From: Comamonadaceae bacterium
Lineage (GTDB): Bacteria; Pseudomonadota; Gammaproteobacteria; Burkholderiales; Burkholderiaceae_C
DNA: 64,000 bases
NCBI GenBank assembly: GCA_947372865.1
Contig: CANBVJ010000012.1
Coordinates: forward strand, 1-64,000
Reading direction: 5' to 3'
Below, in pieces: positions 43,101 to 50,630 of the stretch. Below the pieces are notes generated by a model. It was given only the letters and a program-made list of their open reading frames with translations. It was not told where the DNA came from and did no database searches. A program made the position numbers and the translations under genes. How positions within the stretch are numbered: the stretch's first letter is position 1; every line of letters starts with the position of its first letter.

Positions 43101-46100
43101 CGAGTGTGATTATTGAGATTGGCCAGTTAAGCGAATTGAATATGACGCCCGAGCGTGACGGCTATTCATATGCAGATATGTATAGAAACTTCTTTTTAGG
43201 GATTGATGTCGGTCACTACCATCACTACTACGACACCTATGTGGAGTACCGCACCTCCTACGAGAATATCTATGGTGATGTGGCTGTGTGGCAAAATGAT
43301 TTGACCGCCGGATCCTCTGTTAATGTGGATGGTGCCAATGTTCGGATTTCAGAAGCTGACTATTCCGACATTAACCTCACTGGTATTTCTGTCGATATCA
43401 ATCAATCGCGACTGATTGCGGAGTCGGGTAATGTGAACGCCCGTGATGCGGTAGTGACGATCAACGCTGGAGACCACTCCGGCGTGACTTTGGTTGCTGC
43501 GTTGGAGCTGAATTTCACCATGGGCTCACATTATTACCATGAGAATTGGAGCGAAGGCGACTACCAATCTGGAACCGGCACCCTGACGAGCTTGTTGAGC
43601 GAGCAAGAGTTCAGCATCAACGTTGGGCAAGACCACCTGACCGCTACCGATGGCGACATCAATGCCACCGGCGCTGCTGTCAATATGAATGTGGGCAATA
43701 GCTCAGATATCTTCCTGCACGGTGCAAATGTTTTCGTTTCACAGTACGATGTTGTTGCCGACGGCGGCAATGTGGACCTGAGCAATGCAGCCGTTGCACT
43801 GACTGGCGGCACCAACAGTCGCATCGAGATTGAGCAAGGCACTGAGACCGCATGGGAGCAGCATGAGTCGGGCTGGTTCCAGAACTGGACCAATCAGAGC
43901 GTCGTTTACCGAAACTCTTATGCAGCTGACGTATATATCGCTCAGTCATTCATCTATGCCCAAGAATCCTTGTCCGGCACTGCCTACGAGGTTACGTCGG
44001 GTGGCGAAGTCAACATGAATGACGTGGCAATTAATCTCTCTGTGGGTGATGCCGACAACTGGAATCAAGGCTGGATTTCTGCCCATAATGTGACCATTGA
44101 ACAGACGTATATCGCTGCAGATGAAAACCTGTATGCGACCGCAGTGAGCGTGAACGTTGAGGCTGGTGTCAATGCGTTTATCGAGATTCACAATGCAGAC
44201 GTTATCCAGGCGCAAATGCATGCTGGCAATGTGTTGACGTCCAAGCTGGTTGGTGATTACTTCGACGGGAACCTGACGGACGGCACGACCAACACGGATC
44301 TTCCTATTGCGTATTGGGGAACCTTGGACTTGTCGGGTGCCGCTGTCAAGCTGTCGGCGGGCGCCAATGTCTATGCGCATGAAGCGATCGTTGCCCAGAA
44401 TAACCTGTGGGCAGGCGAGACGGTTGATTTGTCGTCTGCAACCATCAACGTCACCGGTGATGATTACGTTTCGGTTGACCAAGTGGTAATCGCCCAAAGT
44501 GACGTGACGGCCGGCGGGGTGGTTTATTACTACGATACAACGGGTATTGAAGACTACTCACATTACCAACTTGACCAGTTGCAAACCCTCACGGTGCGCG
44601 ACCCACTTACGTTCGTTCCCACGACCATTACTGGTTTGGTTGATCTGGCGAATGCAAGTATTGACATCAGCGCCGGTTGGAATTACGTAGGCGATGTGGT
44701 AGCTATAGAACGCAATAATATTGTGTCGGGCCAATTAGTTGATGCGCATAACAACCGCATTGATATCACTGCATCGGATATGACCATTGGTGATATTCAT
44801 AACTGGCTTGGTGTGGATGGCTATTACTCAGACGGCAACTACGATAATTTGGTTGACGGTGTCACTGCTGCAACGTTTGACTTCAGTAATAACGTGATTG
44901 CATTGGCGGCGTGGAATGGCGATATTGATGTCAGTAACTATGTTGAACAGTACCGTTTCGTGACAGCCTCTGTCATCAATGCCGACGACAACTATGTTGG
45001 GCTGACGGCGTCGGGCAGTATCTACGTTGGATCGTCGGTGGGTATTGGTAACGAGGTCGTTGCTTCCATCTACGAGGAGCCCGTTGTAGTCAACATGAGC
45101 GGTAATGCTGTTGACATTATTGCTGGCGGCAATGTGAATGTGTCCGATGTTTATATTGGCGTTTCAAGCGATAACAACAGTACGCTGGATCTGACCATGA
45201 ACGACAACAGCATCTACATCTCCGCGGACAATGTGTATGGCGGTAGTATTTGCAACGTGGAGGTCGATGCCCTGTTGACAGACGGCAGCTCGGTGAATCA
45301 CAACTCCCTGCAGGTGACTGCCAATGAGAATTGGGGAAGTATCGACTTCACCAGCGTTCACTTGTCGGGTACTGATGCCTACGCCAAATTGTGGGGTAAC
45401 GATATCTCTGTCGGATCTATGACTGCACAGAATATGGATGAAAGTCACATCACCGTTGGTGCGGAGTATTTGACGCTCTTCGCTGATTCGGCGATGACCA
45501 TCGATTTGATTGATCTGTCTAGCCAGGACGTTGCCGGTTACTCTTTGCCATCTAAGGATTACTGGTGGCAGTCCGATGCCACGATTGGCTCGAACTCGAC
45601 GCTCAACATAACGCAGCTCAAACTCGATGGTGCGCAAGCTTTCCTGGAGTTTGACGTGAGTACTGTCTCAACCATCCACTACGACATTACGGTCGATCAG
45701 TTGGGTATTGGCCAGAACAACGGCGATTTGAGTTATTTGGGTCATTCTGGAAGTGCGGTTTCTGAATTCGGCATTAACAACATGACGCACGATTGGTCGC
45801 AACAGTACGATCTGATTGATTTGAGTGATTTGGGTATCACCAGCGCCGATCAGCTGAACTGGAGCGTGACCTTGGGTAGTGGGTTTGCGGCGGGGGTAGT
45901 GGAGAATATTCACTTCTCGCTGAACTCGACTTCCGGAACAAACCTGGCCGCAGGCAGTACCGTAGAGTTTGATCTGCAAAACGTGCGACTCGACAGCAGC
46001 GCGCGTCATGACTATTCCGCGCAGTCCGGTCAGGGTGCGGTTGGACAAGTGGATAGCACTGATGTCTGGTATGCCTTCTGGAACTACTCGCTGCACCTGC

Positions 46101-46114
46101 AGGGACCCGTCTAA
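34187..46114 (+). CDS. Giant (3975 aa) repetitive, probably T1SS-exported surface protein: Gly/Ala-rich segment, tandem Ig-like domains, long predicted beta-solenoid
   Basis: Single uninterrupted ORF; internal DNA- and protein-level repeats; T1SS genes immediately downstream. Confidence 0.92.
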   Translation: MSNLAPGSNESMQDQDAALTKKQKKNLSGAKGSAAAQTGVVAPESALAVKKLRRKLVADDSVLGAAGDDLGSSGAVVSDVDASALNDGGTWQLAQAETGAVLPGVGGAAGGAGGAAAAGSGGAAAAAAGSGGAAAAGAGAAGAGAAMGAGAAAAGAGLGLGGVAAAAAGGLALAGGGGGSSAPAPTPPGAPSISTVAANDVVNGAENTAGVTISGQAAANSTVRVYDGVTLIGTTTADGSGNYSLTGVHFATSTGASHSLTATATNSVGTGAASTAHTVQVDTELQVPTAAIAHTVLNDTGSSSSDSITANTAPVINGTAEAGARVTVVVGGVNGQTLTTTADGSGNFSVTPVSLANGTYTVAITTSDAAGNTNTAFGTPFTIGSALSAPTISTVAGNDIVNGAENTAGVTISGVADANSTVKVYDGATLIGTTTADSHGSYSITGVQFATSAGASHSLTATSTNNVGTSAASAAHTVQVDTVAPGAPAAAIAHTALNDTGSSSSDSITSNATPVITGTADAGTQVTVVVGGQTLTTTADGSGNFSVTPAALANGTYTVAITTTDAAGNSSSGTGTPFTIGTALNVPTISTVAGNDVVSAAENTAGVTISGVAAANSTVRVYDGATLIGTTTADGSGNYSITGVQFALSAGASHSLTATSTNNVGTSAASAAHTVQVDTVAPGAPAAAIAHTAPNDTGNSSSDSITANTTPVITGTADAGTQVTVVVGGQTLTTTTDGTGHFSVTPATLAIGTYTVAITTTDAAGNSSSGTGTPFTIGAALSAPTIGTVAGNDIVNGAENTAGVTISGMAAANSTVRVYDGATLIGTTTADGSGNYSITDVHFALSAGASHSLTATATNNVGTSAASAAHAVQVDTLAPVVPAAAIAHTALNDTGDSSSDDLTSNTAPVITGTAEIGAQVTVVVGGQTLTTTANGSGHFSVTPAPLASGTYTVAITTTDAAGNSSSAAGAPFEVDHIAPGTPSAAIAHTVLNDTGTSATDSVTLNTTPDITGTAEIGAHVNVVVGGQTLTAIANGSGIFTVTPSEMAPGTYTPVVTVTDAAGNSSVPFNGTPFTVEALPAPSTATPLATNSTLEHPTAIIHGHADVDSCADGGVTVIFEGTTYSQSGLELIVDDNGNWYLDVGAQVLAEGIQDGHYDVTVRATNLAGGETTTTLTDVLWLVNGCQTFNANSLPEDNHWNITGESGMETLGVDFGVYVTSLGGIEVTDFVVSDFNLDAQNVTLAECGIDVSHGNATFHSNNITLDGSSISVSDTAVRHSEYNQVLDAGITLAANGSIVMLGYGDTGGGIAPQTQASGNGGLVTLSETNTGFNGQYGGADVYAADAGIYLTASDSISITVDGHTTAGVTLSQSDLGQGEDANVYVNNAHIDLLAGGGISLLETYTDVYESGTYTLVDNGISRTATESSTISGGSGLDIELLQNHLSAYDLVDASNASISLGADWIAAGSVLLEQQSFQGSGVDLSNAHVDVFGNGVSLMDSFVTSFSEADLGNSYESHHSSYWDSGSVHILQSAVTAFDGSIDAHDAQISVGANFVAVGEVGVEQSDMHASQGIDLSGAHAVVNSAGRFDMGAVSFEDDYAYSQTLDGYQGDFYSSATDVVFSASDVYVNQYDIHADHGDINAAGATASNGADYEGSFFVPQQGSVEVYQESITALDGSVTIANAEASKYAHEESYWFGGSNDFGVFNYFSAGYTSVQDHTVYDAFSYQDYDRTASNMSADGSNVAVDQHYIRAANGIVADGASAGLGIDHNYDFPVVFGGDVSVSQTYFTAQGLDGGGINLNNAQVWLSSQDDFVLLHHTATADVSVYEYYVETVGGLNSGHLNTSLHEYTLSSDTIDFASVHVDQILIHAAAGDISAVNAAVDISVGGLYSGDLYISQDYMTAQNGSIDVHGAHVAVSAAGAITLVNSVVSFWESAHDSSSTFGGSSTSFSTLDYSDYNTNVGSIYLEQIALTAESGGVDLSSATISVTAGEGISADSVYVTQHAVWAFGGDVDASGAAVDVTVGDYAQMELNGNAYVTQNQIVALGGSISASGAQVTLAAGNNSYISADNVYVAQTGFYATSDIDMWNARAVVSAGEGANVDVPYAVFVEQNYISAGGYLDASGAQVGITVGSDTTNYDASIYTDGAYVSQDHLTAHYGMDIDNAGVNVVGGNGATVYIDGSAYVSQTDNYAGYNSELNAANVHVTVGAGDNAYVSATSAFIEQNNMTAGSVDISAASVEVSVGSDAELLLSGNASIDQNWILARNGDVSVTGANVTLAAGNNSLVSADNVYISQTEITAAYDIDMWDARAVVSAGDGAHVDVPYAVFVQQNYISAGGYLDATGAQVGITVGSDDSNNASIYTDGAYVSQNSLLADDWMDIDNAGVNVVGGDGASIYIDGSAYLSQTDNYAGYSSELYAAYGHVSVAAGDDSFVRANTVFIEQNNMAAGSVDISAATVEVSVGGNAQIMLNGDAYIEQYNILAHNGFLDANGAAVTLAAGSDSYISAGNVYVSQTELTAAGGVGLWDARAVVSAGDSAYVTVPGSVYVAQKYISAGYAIWATGAQVDITVGDSYTTNYDASIYTDGAFVSQYEFTADGWINIAGAGVNVVGGNGAVIEIDGSAYVSQQYIYANEYNWSDGGLNAADAHVTVAAGNNAVVTANEVFIAQSDMTGHWVDVSAASVEVSVADSGHISLEYGAYIDQHNILASDNTTYYSGFVHGEDASIRITGGNDATITIDSTMYANNYNGTYSGGHANWAPYWPGVNNAAGLGDISVWTDTHNTYDGASIYISQTEIAATNGIDLSGASIVVGAGGIAPNSSSLPSNLDVVLSGVAVTIDQSTIYSDNLSVDLSSAHVGVLVGDYGNIDVTPQTTQDGTDYYRSYSYVTDFGNDDWNYRSWTTEVITNTHAENNRIGIAQFDIRAAGDIYANDNIVEIAAGDQSSISLDATSVLVDQSDMHATHGSIEATAASVIIEIGQLSELNMTPERDGYSYADMYRNFFLGIDVGHYHHYYDTYVEYRTSYENIYGDVAVWQNDLTAGSSVNVDGANVRISEADYSDINLTGISVDINQSRLIAESGNVNARDAVVTINAGDHSGVTLVAALELNFTMGSHYYHENWSEGDYQSGTGTLTSLLSEQEFSINVGQDHLTATDGDINATGAAVNMNVGNSSDIFLHGANVFVSQYDVVADGGNVDLSNAAVALTGGTNSRIEIEQGTETAWEQHESGWFQNWTNQSVVYRNSYAADVYIAQSFIYAQESLSGTAYEVTSGGEVNMNDVAINLSVGDADNWNQGWISAHNVTIEQTYIAADENLYATAVSVNVEAGVNAFIEIHNADVIQAQMHAGNVLTSKLVGDYFDGNLTDGTTNTDLPIAYWGTLDLSGAAVKLSAGANVYAHEAIVAQNNLWAGETVDLSSATINVTGDDYVSVDQVVIAQSDVTAGGVVYYYDTTGIEDYSHYQLDQLQTLTVRDPLTFVPTTITGLVDLANASIDISAGWNYVGDVVAIERNNIVSGQLVDAHNNRIDITASDMTIGDIHNWLGVDGYYSDGNYDNLVDGVTAATFDFSNNVIALAAWNGDIDVSNYVEQYRFVTASVINADDNYVGLTASGSIYVGSSVGIGNEVVASIYEEPVVVNMSGNAVDIIAGGNVNVSDVYIGVSSDNNSTLDLTMNDNSIYISADNVYGGSICNVEVDALLTDGSSVNHNSLQVTANENWGSIDFTSVHLSGTDAYAKLWGNDISVGSMTAQNMDESHITVGAEYLTLFADSAMTIDLIDLSSQDVAGYSLPSKDYWWQSDATIGSNSTLNITQLKLDGAQAFLEFDVSTVSTIHYDITVDQLGIGQNNGDLSYLGHSGSAVSEFGINNMTHDWSQQYDLIDLSDLGITSADQLNWSVTLGSGFAAGVVENIHFSLNSTSGTNLAAGSTVEFDLQNVRLDSSARHDYSAQSGQGAVGQVDSTDVWYAFWNYSLHLQGPV
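34481..34735 (+). repeat. Low-complexity Gly/Ala-rich coding segment
   Basis: GAVLPGVGGAAGGAGGAAAAGSGGAAAAAAGSGG...GGVAAAAAGGLALAGGGGGSS. Confidence 0.9.
34764..37100 (+). repeat. Four tandem ~591-597 bp coding repeats (paired Ig-like domains)
   Basis: Start phrase (TCAGCACCGTAGCTG.TAACGAC or variant) at 34764, 35361, 35952, 36543; spacings 597, 591, 591 bp. Confidence 0.93.
40290..42320 (+). repeat. About three tandem ~660 bp higher-order coding repeats within the solenoid region
   Basis: Equivalent phrases (e.g. CTACATCTCTGCCGACAATGTGTA) at 40381, 41041, 41698; spacings 660 and 657 bp. Confidence 0.88.
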
Positions 46115-46122
46115 GGACACTG

Positions 46123-47142
46123 ATGCAGATATTGGTATCCTTACTCGGGGCGCAGGGTGACGCGGTAGCCCGCGCCACGGCATTGGGCAAGTTGCTGACG
46201 GCGCGGGGTCACAGCCTGACGTTTTTGGGGGATTTCCCCGAAAACGCCTTGCAAGAGATTGCGGCGCTGCCGGCCCAGGCGCTCAAGCAGGTGTCGGACC
46301 AAAAGTTTGACGCATTGCTGGTGGCTGCCTTGGGTGGGCCAGAGCGACTGGCTGCCATTGCCCGGAAACTACCGACGCTGGTCTGGGTGCAAGAGAGCTT
46401 TTTGGACCTGATGGCGCTCAAGGGCGACTTTGTCCATTGGGTTACTTTGTTTCGCCACGCCAAGCGCATTGTGTTTCTGACCGAACGGCAAAAGGACAAG
46501 ACCTTTGCGTCGTTTACTTCGGGCTTGGATGACAAGATTGCGGTGATGGCCTGTGGTGCTCCAGCCGACATTGGCAAGCTGCGCGTGCCATCGGAAAAAG
46601 AGCACTTTGGCGTGGTGATGCACGCTCCAGTGCTGCCGCACAAGCGTCAGCAAGACCTGATTGCCGCAGGCGAGCGCCTGCGTGACTTCAACCTGAGCTT
46701 CACCTTTATCGGTGAAATGCAAGGTATGGGAGGCATGCCCGAGGGCATGCGCAAGATTGTGGAGCGCCAGCCGGAGCGCTATAACTTTGTTGGCTACCAG
46801 ACCGGTGCGCAAACGCGTGCGTTGCTGGCCAAGAACGATTTGTACGTGCACACTTCCTCCGACGAAGCGTGGCCGCAGTCGGTGATAGACGCTGCAGCTA
46901 TGGGCTTGCCTCTGATGCTCAGCGAGATTGAGGCCTTTTCCAAGGTGTGGGTGCACGGGGTGAACTGTTTGAAATTCCCCACCAACAACCCGGACTTTCT
47001 CGCCTCGAGCCTGCGTATGATTCTGCAGGACGATGTGCTGCGCCACAATCTCTCGGTGCAGTCGGGCAACACGGCGAAGCGTTTTTCTGGCGAACGTTTT
47101 TATGGTGCTCTGGTGCAAATGGTTGAAGGTCTGGCGCCGTGA
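46123..47142 (+). CDS. GT4-like (GT-B) glycosyltransferase
   Basis: VVMHAPVLPHKRQQDLI..., VHTSSDEAWPQSVIDAAAMGLPLMLSEIEAF; begins 8 nt after the giant gene. Confidence 0.8.
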   Translation: MQILVSLLGAQGDAVARATALGKLLTARGHSLTFLGDFPENALQEIAALPAQALKQVSDQKFDALLVAALGGPERLAAIARKLPTLVWVQESFLDLMALKGDFVHWVTLFRHAKRIVFLTERQKDKTFASFTSGLDDKIAVMACGAPADIGKLRVPSEKEHFGVVMHAPVLPHKRQQDLIAAGERLRDFNLSFTFIGEMQGMGGMPEGMRKIVERQPERYNFVGYQTGAQTRALLAKNDLYVHTSSDEAWPQSVIDAAAMGLPLMLSEIEAFSKVWVHGVNCLKFPTNNPDFLASSLRMILQDDVLRHNLSVQSGNTAKRFSGERFYGALVQMVEGLAP

Positions 47143-48413
47143 AGCTGCGCAGCCCCATGCTGGGCTTGCTGTTGTCGGCGCTGGTCGGGACCGTTTGGGC
47201 AGAAGGTCAGGAGCTTTCGTTTACCGAGGTGCTACGCCTGGCTTTGGCCAATAGCCCGTCGGTACAGGCCAAGGCACGGGAGCTGGACGCGGCTGACAGC
47301 ACGCTCAAGGGCGCGCAGTGGGGCCGCTACCCGGCGTTCTCGGCGTCTCTGGCCACCGCGCCCGCCGCCGTGGACAGTAATCTGGCGCCCAGCCAGTCGG
47401 CACCATCGTCGTACTTGCGGGTGGACCAGCCGCTATACGCCTGGGGCGGCATCGATGCACGCATCAAGACCGCGGACCTGCAAAAAAACGCGGCCAAGCT
47501 GGCGATAGACAGTGAACGCAACAGTGTGGCCGACCGTGTGATTGGTGCCTACGGCCAGATCGTGGCCGCGCAAGAAAAAATTGGCGTGCAGCAAGATGCG
47601 GTCTCGCGCTTGGTGGAGTTTGAGGGCATCATCGGCCGACGCTTGGCCACGCAATTGAGCTCGAAAAATGACGCTTCCTTGGTGAACTCGCGCTTGCAGC
47701 AGGCACGCTCTGAGCTGGTGCAAAGCCATGCCACCGTGACGCGTGCACGCGCGCAGCTAGAAGAGATTATTGGCCAGTCGCTCAAAGGCAAGATGCAGGC
47801 TACGCCCGCTGCCGTGGACTGGGCCAATCTGGACGCACTGCAGCTGAGTTGTCTAGACAGTGCCAGTGAGTTGGCCTCCGCGCGCGTGGGTCGCGACCTC
47901 GCCGAAAACCAGATCAAGCAGCGCAGCGCCGACTTGTTCCCCCGTCTGGTGGGACGTGTGGAGCGCATTCACGCACCCTCGGTAGGATTGGGAAGCAGTG
48001 ACTACACCCAGGCCTATGTGGTGCTGGAAGCGAGTTTAGGCAATGGGCTTTCGGCGCTTGAGGGTGTGAACGAGAGCTCAGCGCGCTTGCAGGCCAGTGA
48101 ACAGCAAATCGAATTAACGCGCCGGGCCCTGATGCAACAGACGGCCAGCGCTTGGAGCGACCTCCAGTCCTATGCGGACCAGGAGAGCATACTCAAAGAA
48201 ATAACGTCAGAGAATCAGGAAATCGTGGAATCATTTATCAGGCAATACCTCGCAGGTAAGAAAAGTTGGCTTGACGTGTTGAACGTTGAGCGGGAGCTGG
48301 TGCAAAGCCGCCTTCAAATGGCCGACATTCGTTCAACGCTGATGACGGTCGCGCTGCGGCTGCAGCGTCTGGGCGGGCATTTGAATCTCGCGGTAGGATC
48401 CACAGCTCCATGA
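47139..48413 (+). CDS. TolC-family outer membrane efflux/secretion protein
   Basis: Signal peptide; LSFTEVLRLALANSPSVQAKARELDAADSTLKGAQWGRYPAFSASL; GTG start overlapping the previous stop. Confidence 0.88.
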   Translation: MKLRSPMLGLLLSALVGTVWAEGQELSFTEVLRLALANSPSVQAKARELDAADSTLKGAQWGRYPAFSASLATAPAAVDSNLAPSQSAPSSYLRVDQPLYAWGGIDARIKTADLQKNAAKLAIDSERNSVADRVIGAYGQIVAAQEKIGVQQDAVSRLVEFEGIIGRRLATQLSSKNDASLVNSRLQQARSELVQSHATVTRARAQLEEIIGQSLKGKMQATPAAVDWANLDALQLSCLDSASELASARVGRDLAENQIKQRSADLFPRLVGRVERIHAPSVGLGSSDYTQAYVVLEASLGNGLSALEGVNESSARLQASEQQIELTRRALMQQTASAWSDLQSYADQESILKEITSENQEIVESFIRQYLAGKKSWLDVLNVERELVQSRLQMADIRSTLMTVALRLQRLGGHLNLAVGSTAP

Positions 48414-50605
48414 TCGATGCCATCGCCCAAGACACACTCCCATTAACTCCACAGCCCGCACCGAATCACGGTGACGAGTTGCTGGCAGCGCTGCTCTCAC
48501 GCCTTGCCGCGCTGCAGGGGCATGCGGTAGGTCGGGTCACCATGCTGATGACCCAAACCGGTCTGCAGGGTGCCGACATTGCCGACATGGGCCGCGCCGA
48601 GCAGGCCTTGGAGATTTGGTCGGCGGTGTTTCCGTCCGGCCAGGCTCGCCGAATAGACCAGTTGCCCGAGCCGCATGACATGCCGCTGCTATGGCTTGAT
48701 GTCACAGGCGAACAGGCCCTGATTCTGACCGGGCAGCTCAGCATGGGCAGCTACCAAGCGCTTACGTCCGACGGTGCCAAAGCAACCGTCACGATGGAGC
48801 AAATGCTGTCAGGCCATGTGCTGAACCTGCGTTGCGATGTGCAGAACCTGCAAGAAGACAGCGACCGCCCGGTGACCGCGCGGGATTGGTTCAAATACGC
48901 CCTTTTCAAGCGCAAGAAGACCTTTTTCGAGGCATCCATTGCCACCGCCTTCATCAACGTCTTGGCCTTGGTGAGTTCGCTGTACTCGATGAATATTTAC
49001 GACCGGGTAGTGCCTTCCAAGACCTCGTCGACCCTGTGGGTGCTGAGCGTGGGCGTGGTGCTGGCCTATGTTTTTGACCATGTGCTCAAGCATGTGCGCG
49101 CCAAATACGTGGAGCAGGCCTGCCGCGAGATCGACAACGAGCTTTCAGGTGTGTTCTTCGACAAAATGCTTAGCATCCGCATGGATGCTCGACCGGCCGC
49201 GGTGGGCACCTTTGCCTCGCAGTTACGCCAGTTTGAGACGGTGCGTAATGTGCTTACGGCCACCACCATGTTTGTGCTGGTGGATGCGCCGTTTTCTTTG
49301 GTGTTTATTGGCGTCATCGCCCTGATTGCCGGCCCCATTGCGCTCATCCCATTGATGCTGCTGCCGCTGACCATGGGTATTGCGTTCTTGTCGAAGGGCC
49401 GCTTTGAACGTTTGGCGCGCGAAAAGGTGGGTGAGACCAATCAGCGCAACGGCCTGTTGGTTGAGGTGATCTCGGGTATCGAATCGGTCAAGGCCGCGCA
49501 GGGCGGTTGGAAGTTTGCCCGCCGCTGGAGCCAGCTCAACGAGTCGCTGGCGACCAACGACCTCACGACCCGACTGCACTCGCAGTCACTGATGAACTCG
49601 GTGCAGATGATTCAGCAGTTGCTGTATGTCGCGATCATGGTGGCGGGTGTCTATGCCATTCATGACGGGCAAATGACCACAGGTTCATTGATCGCCTGCA
49701 CCATTATTGGTTCGCGCGCCTTGGCTCCGGCGGCCGGATTGGCCGGCATTGTTGCGCAGTGGCAGGGTGCCAAAGCCGCGCTGGCAGTGCTGGAAAGAAT
49801 CATGGTGCTGCCTTCTGACACGCGGGCGGACCAGAGGCCCATCATTCCGGAGTCTTGCACCGGAAACCTGACGCTCGAAGGCATTCGCTACCAATATGGT
49901 GAAGGCATTCCCGCAAGTTTGCAGCTCGACGGCGTGCAGTACAAGCCCGGCGAGCGCGTGGTGGTGATGGGCGCTTCGGGTTCGGGCAAGTCGACCATGC
50001 TCAAAGTCGCCTCGGGCCTGTATGCGCCCACCCAGGGCAAGGTGCAGCTCGATGGCCTAGACATGGCACAGCTCGCGCCAGGTTATCTGCGTGAGCACAT
50101 TGGCTACCTGCCGCAGGATGTGTGGCTGTTTGAAGGCACACTGCGCGACAACATCATCATGGGTTTGCACTCGCCGAGCGATGCCCAAATTCTGCGGGCT
50201 GCAGAATTGACCGGCCTGATTGCGGTCATTCGCGCACATCCGCAAGGTCTGGCTTTGCCTATCTCCGAGGGCGGACGTGGACTGTCGGTGGGGCAAAGGC
50301 AGTTGGTGGGGCTGACTCGCCTGCTGATTGCGCAGCCTAAAGTCATGTTGCTGGATGAACCCACGGCAGCGCTGGACAACCGGCTTGAACAGTACGTGAT
50401 CCAGCAGCTGGTGACCCACATTGCGCCCGACTCGGTACTGGTATTGGTGACGCACAAGGCGGAGTTGATGCGCTTTGCCACCCGTGTGCAAATTATTGAC
50501 GGTGGCAAGGTGGTGCTTGATGGGCCACGTGACCTGGTCGTTGAAAAGCTGAAAAACCGCTTGAACGCGAACGCCGGCGCCCCCCCTGCAGTGACGCAGG
50601 CTTAA
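48410..50605 (+). CDS. Type I secretion system ABC permease/ATPase (LssB/LapB-like)
   Basis: N-terminal C39-like domain without obvious catalytic Cys; TM domain SLYSMNIYDRVVPSKTSSTLWVLSVGV; GASGSGKSTMLK, LSVGQRQLVGLTRLLI, MLLDEPTAALD. Confidence 0.9.
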   Translation: MIDAIAQDTLPLTPQPAPNHGDELLAALLSRLAALQGHAVGRVTMLMTQTGLQGADIADMGRAEQALEIWSAVFPSGQARRIDQLPEPHDMPLLWLDVTGEQALILTGQLSMGSYQALTSDGAKATVTMEQMLSGHVLNLRCDVQNLQEDSDRPVTARDWFKYALFKRKKTFFEASIATAFINVLALVSSLYSMNIYDRVVPSKTSSTLWVLSVGVVLAYVFDHVLKHVRAKYVEQACREIDNELSGVFFDKMLSIRMDARPAAVGTFASQLRQFETVRNVLTATTMFVLVDAPFSLVFIGVIALIAGPIALIPLMLLPLTMGIAFLSKGRFERLAREKVGETNQRNGLLVEVISGIESVKAAQGGWKFARRWSQLNESLATNDLTTRLHSQSLMNSVQMIQQLLYVAIMVAGVYAIHDGQMTTGSLIACTIIGSRALAPAAGLAGIVAQWQGAKAALAVLERIMVLPSDTRADQRPIIPESCTGNLTLEGIRYQYGEGIPASLQLDGVQYKPGERVVVMGASGSGKSTMLKVASGLYAPTQGKVQLDGLDMAQLAPGYLREHIGYLPQDVWLFEGTLRDNIIMGLHSPSDAQILRAAELTGLIAVIRAHPQGLALPISEGGRGLSVGQRQLVGLTRLLIAQPKVMLLDEPTAALDNRLEQYVIQQLVTHIAPDSVLVLVTHKAELMRFATRVQIIDGGKVVLDGPRDLVVEKLKNRLNANAGAPPAVTQA

Positions 50606-50630
50606 AGCACGCCCACCGAGGAGTATTTCC

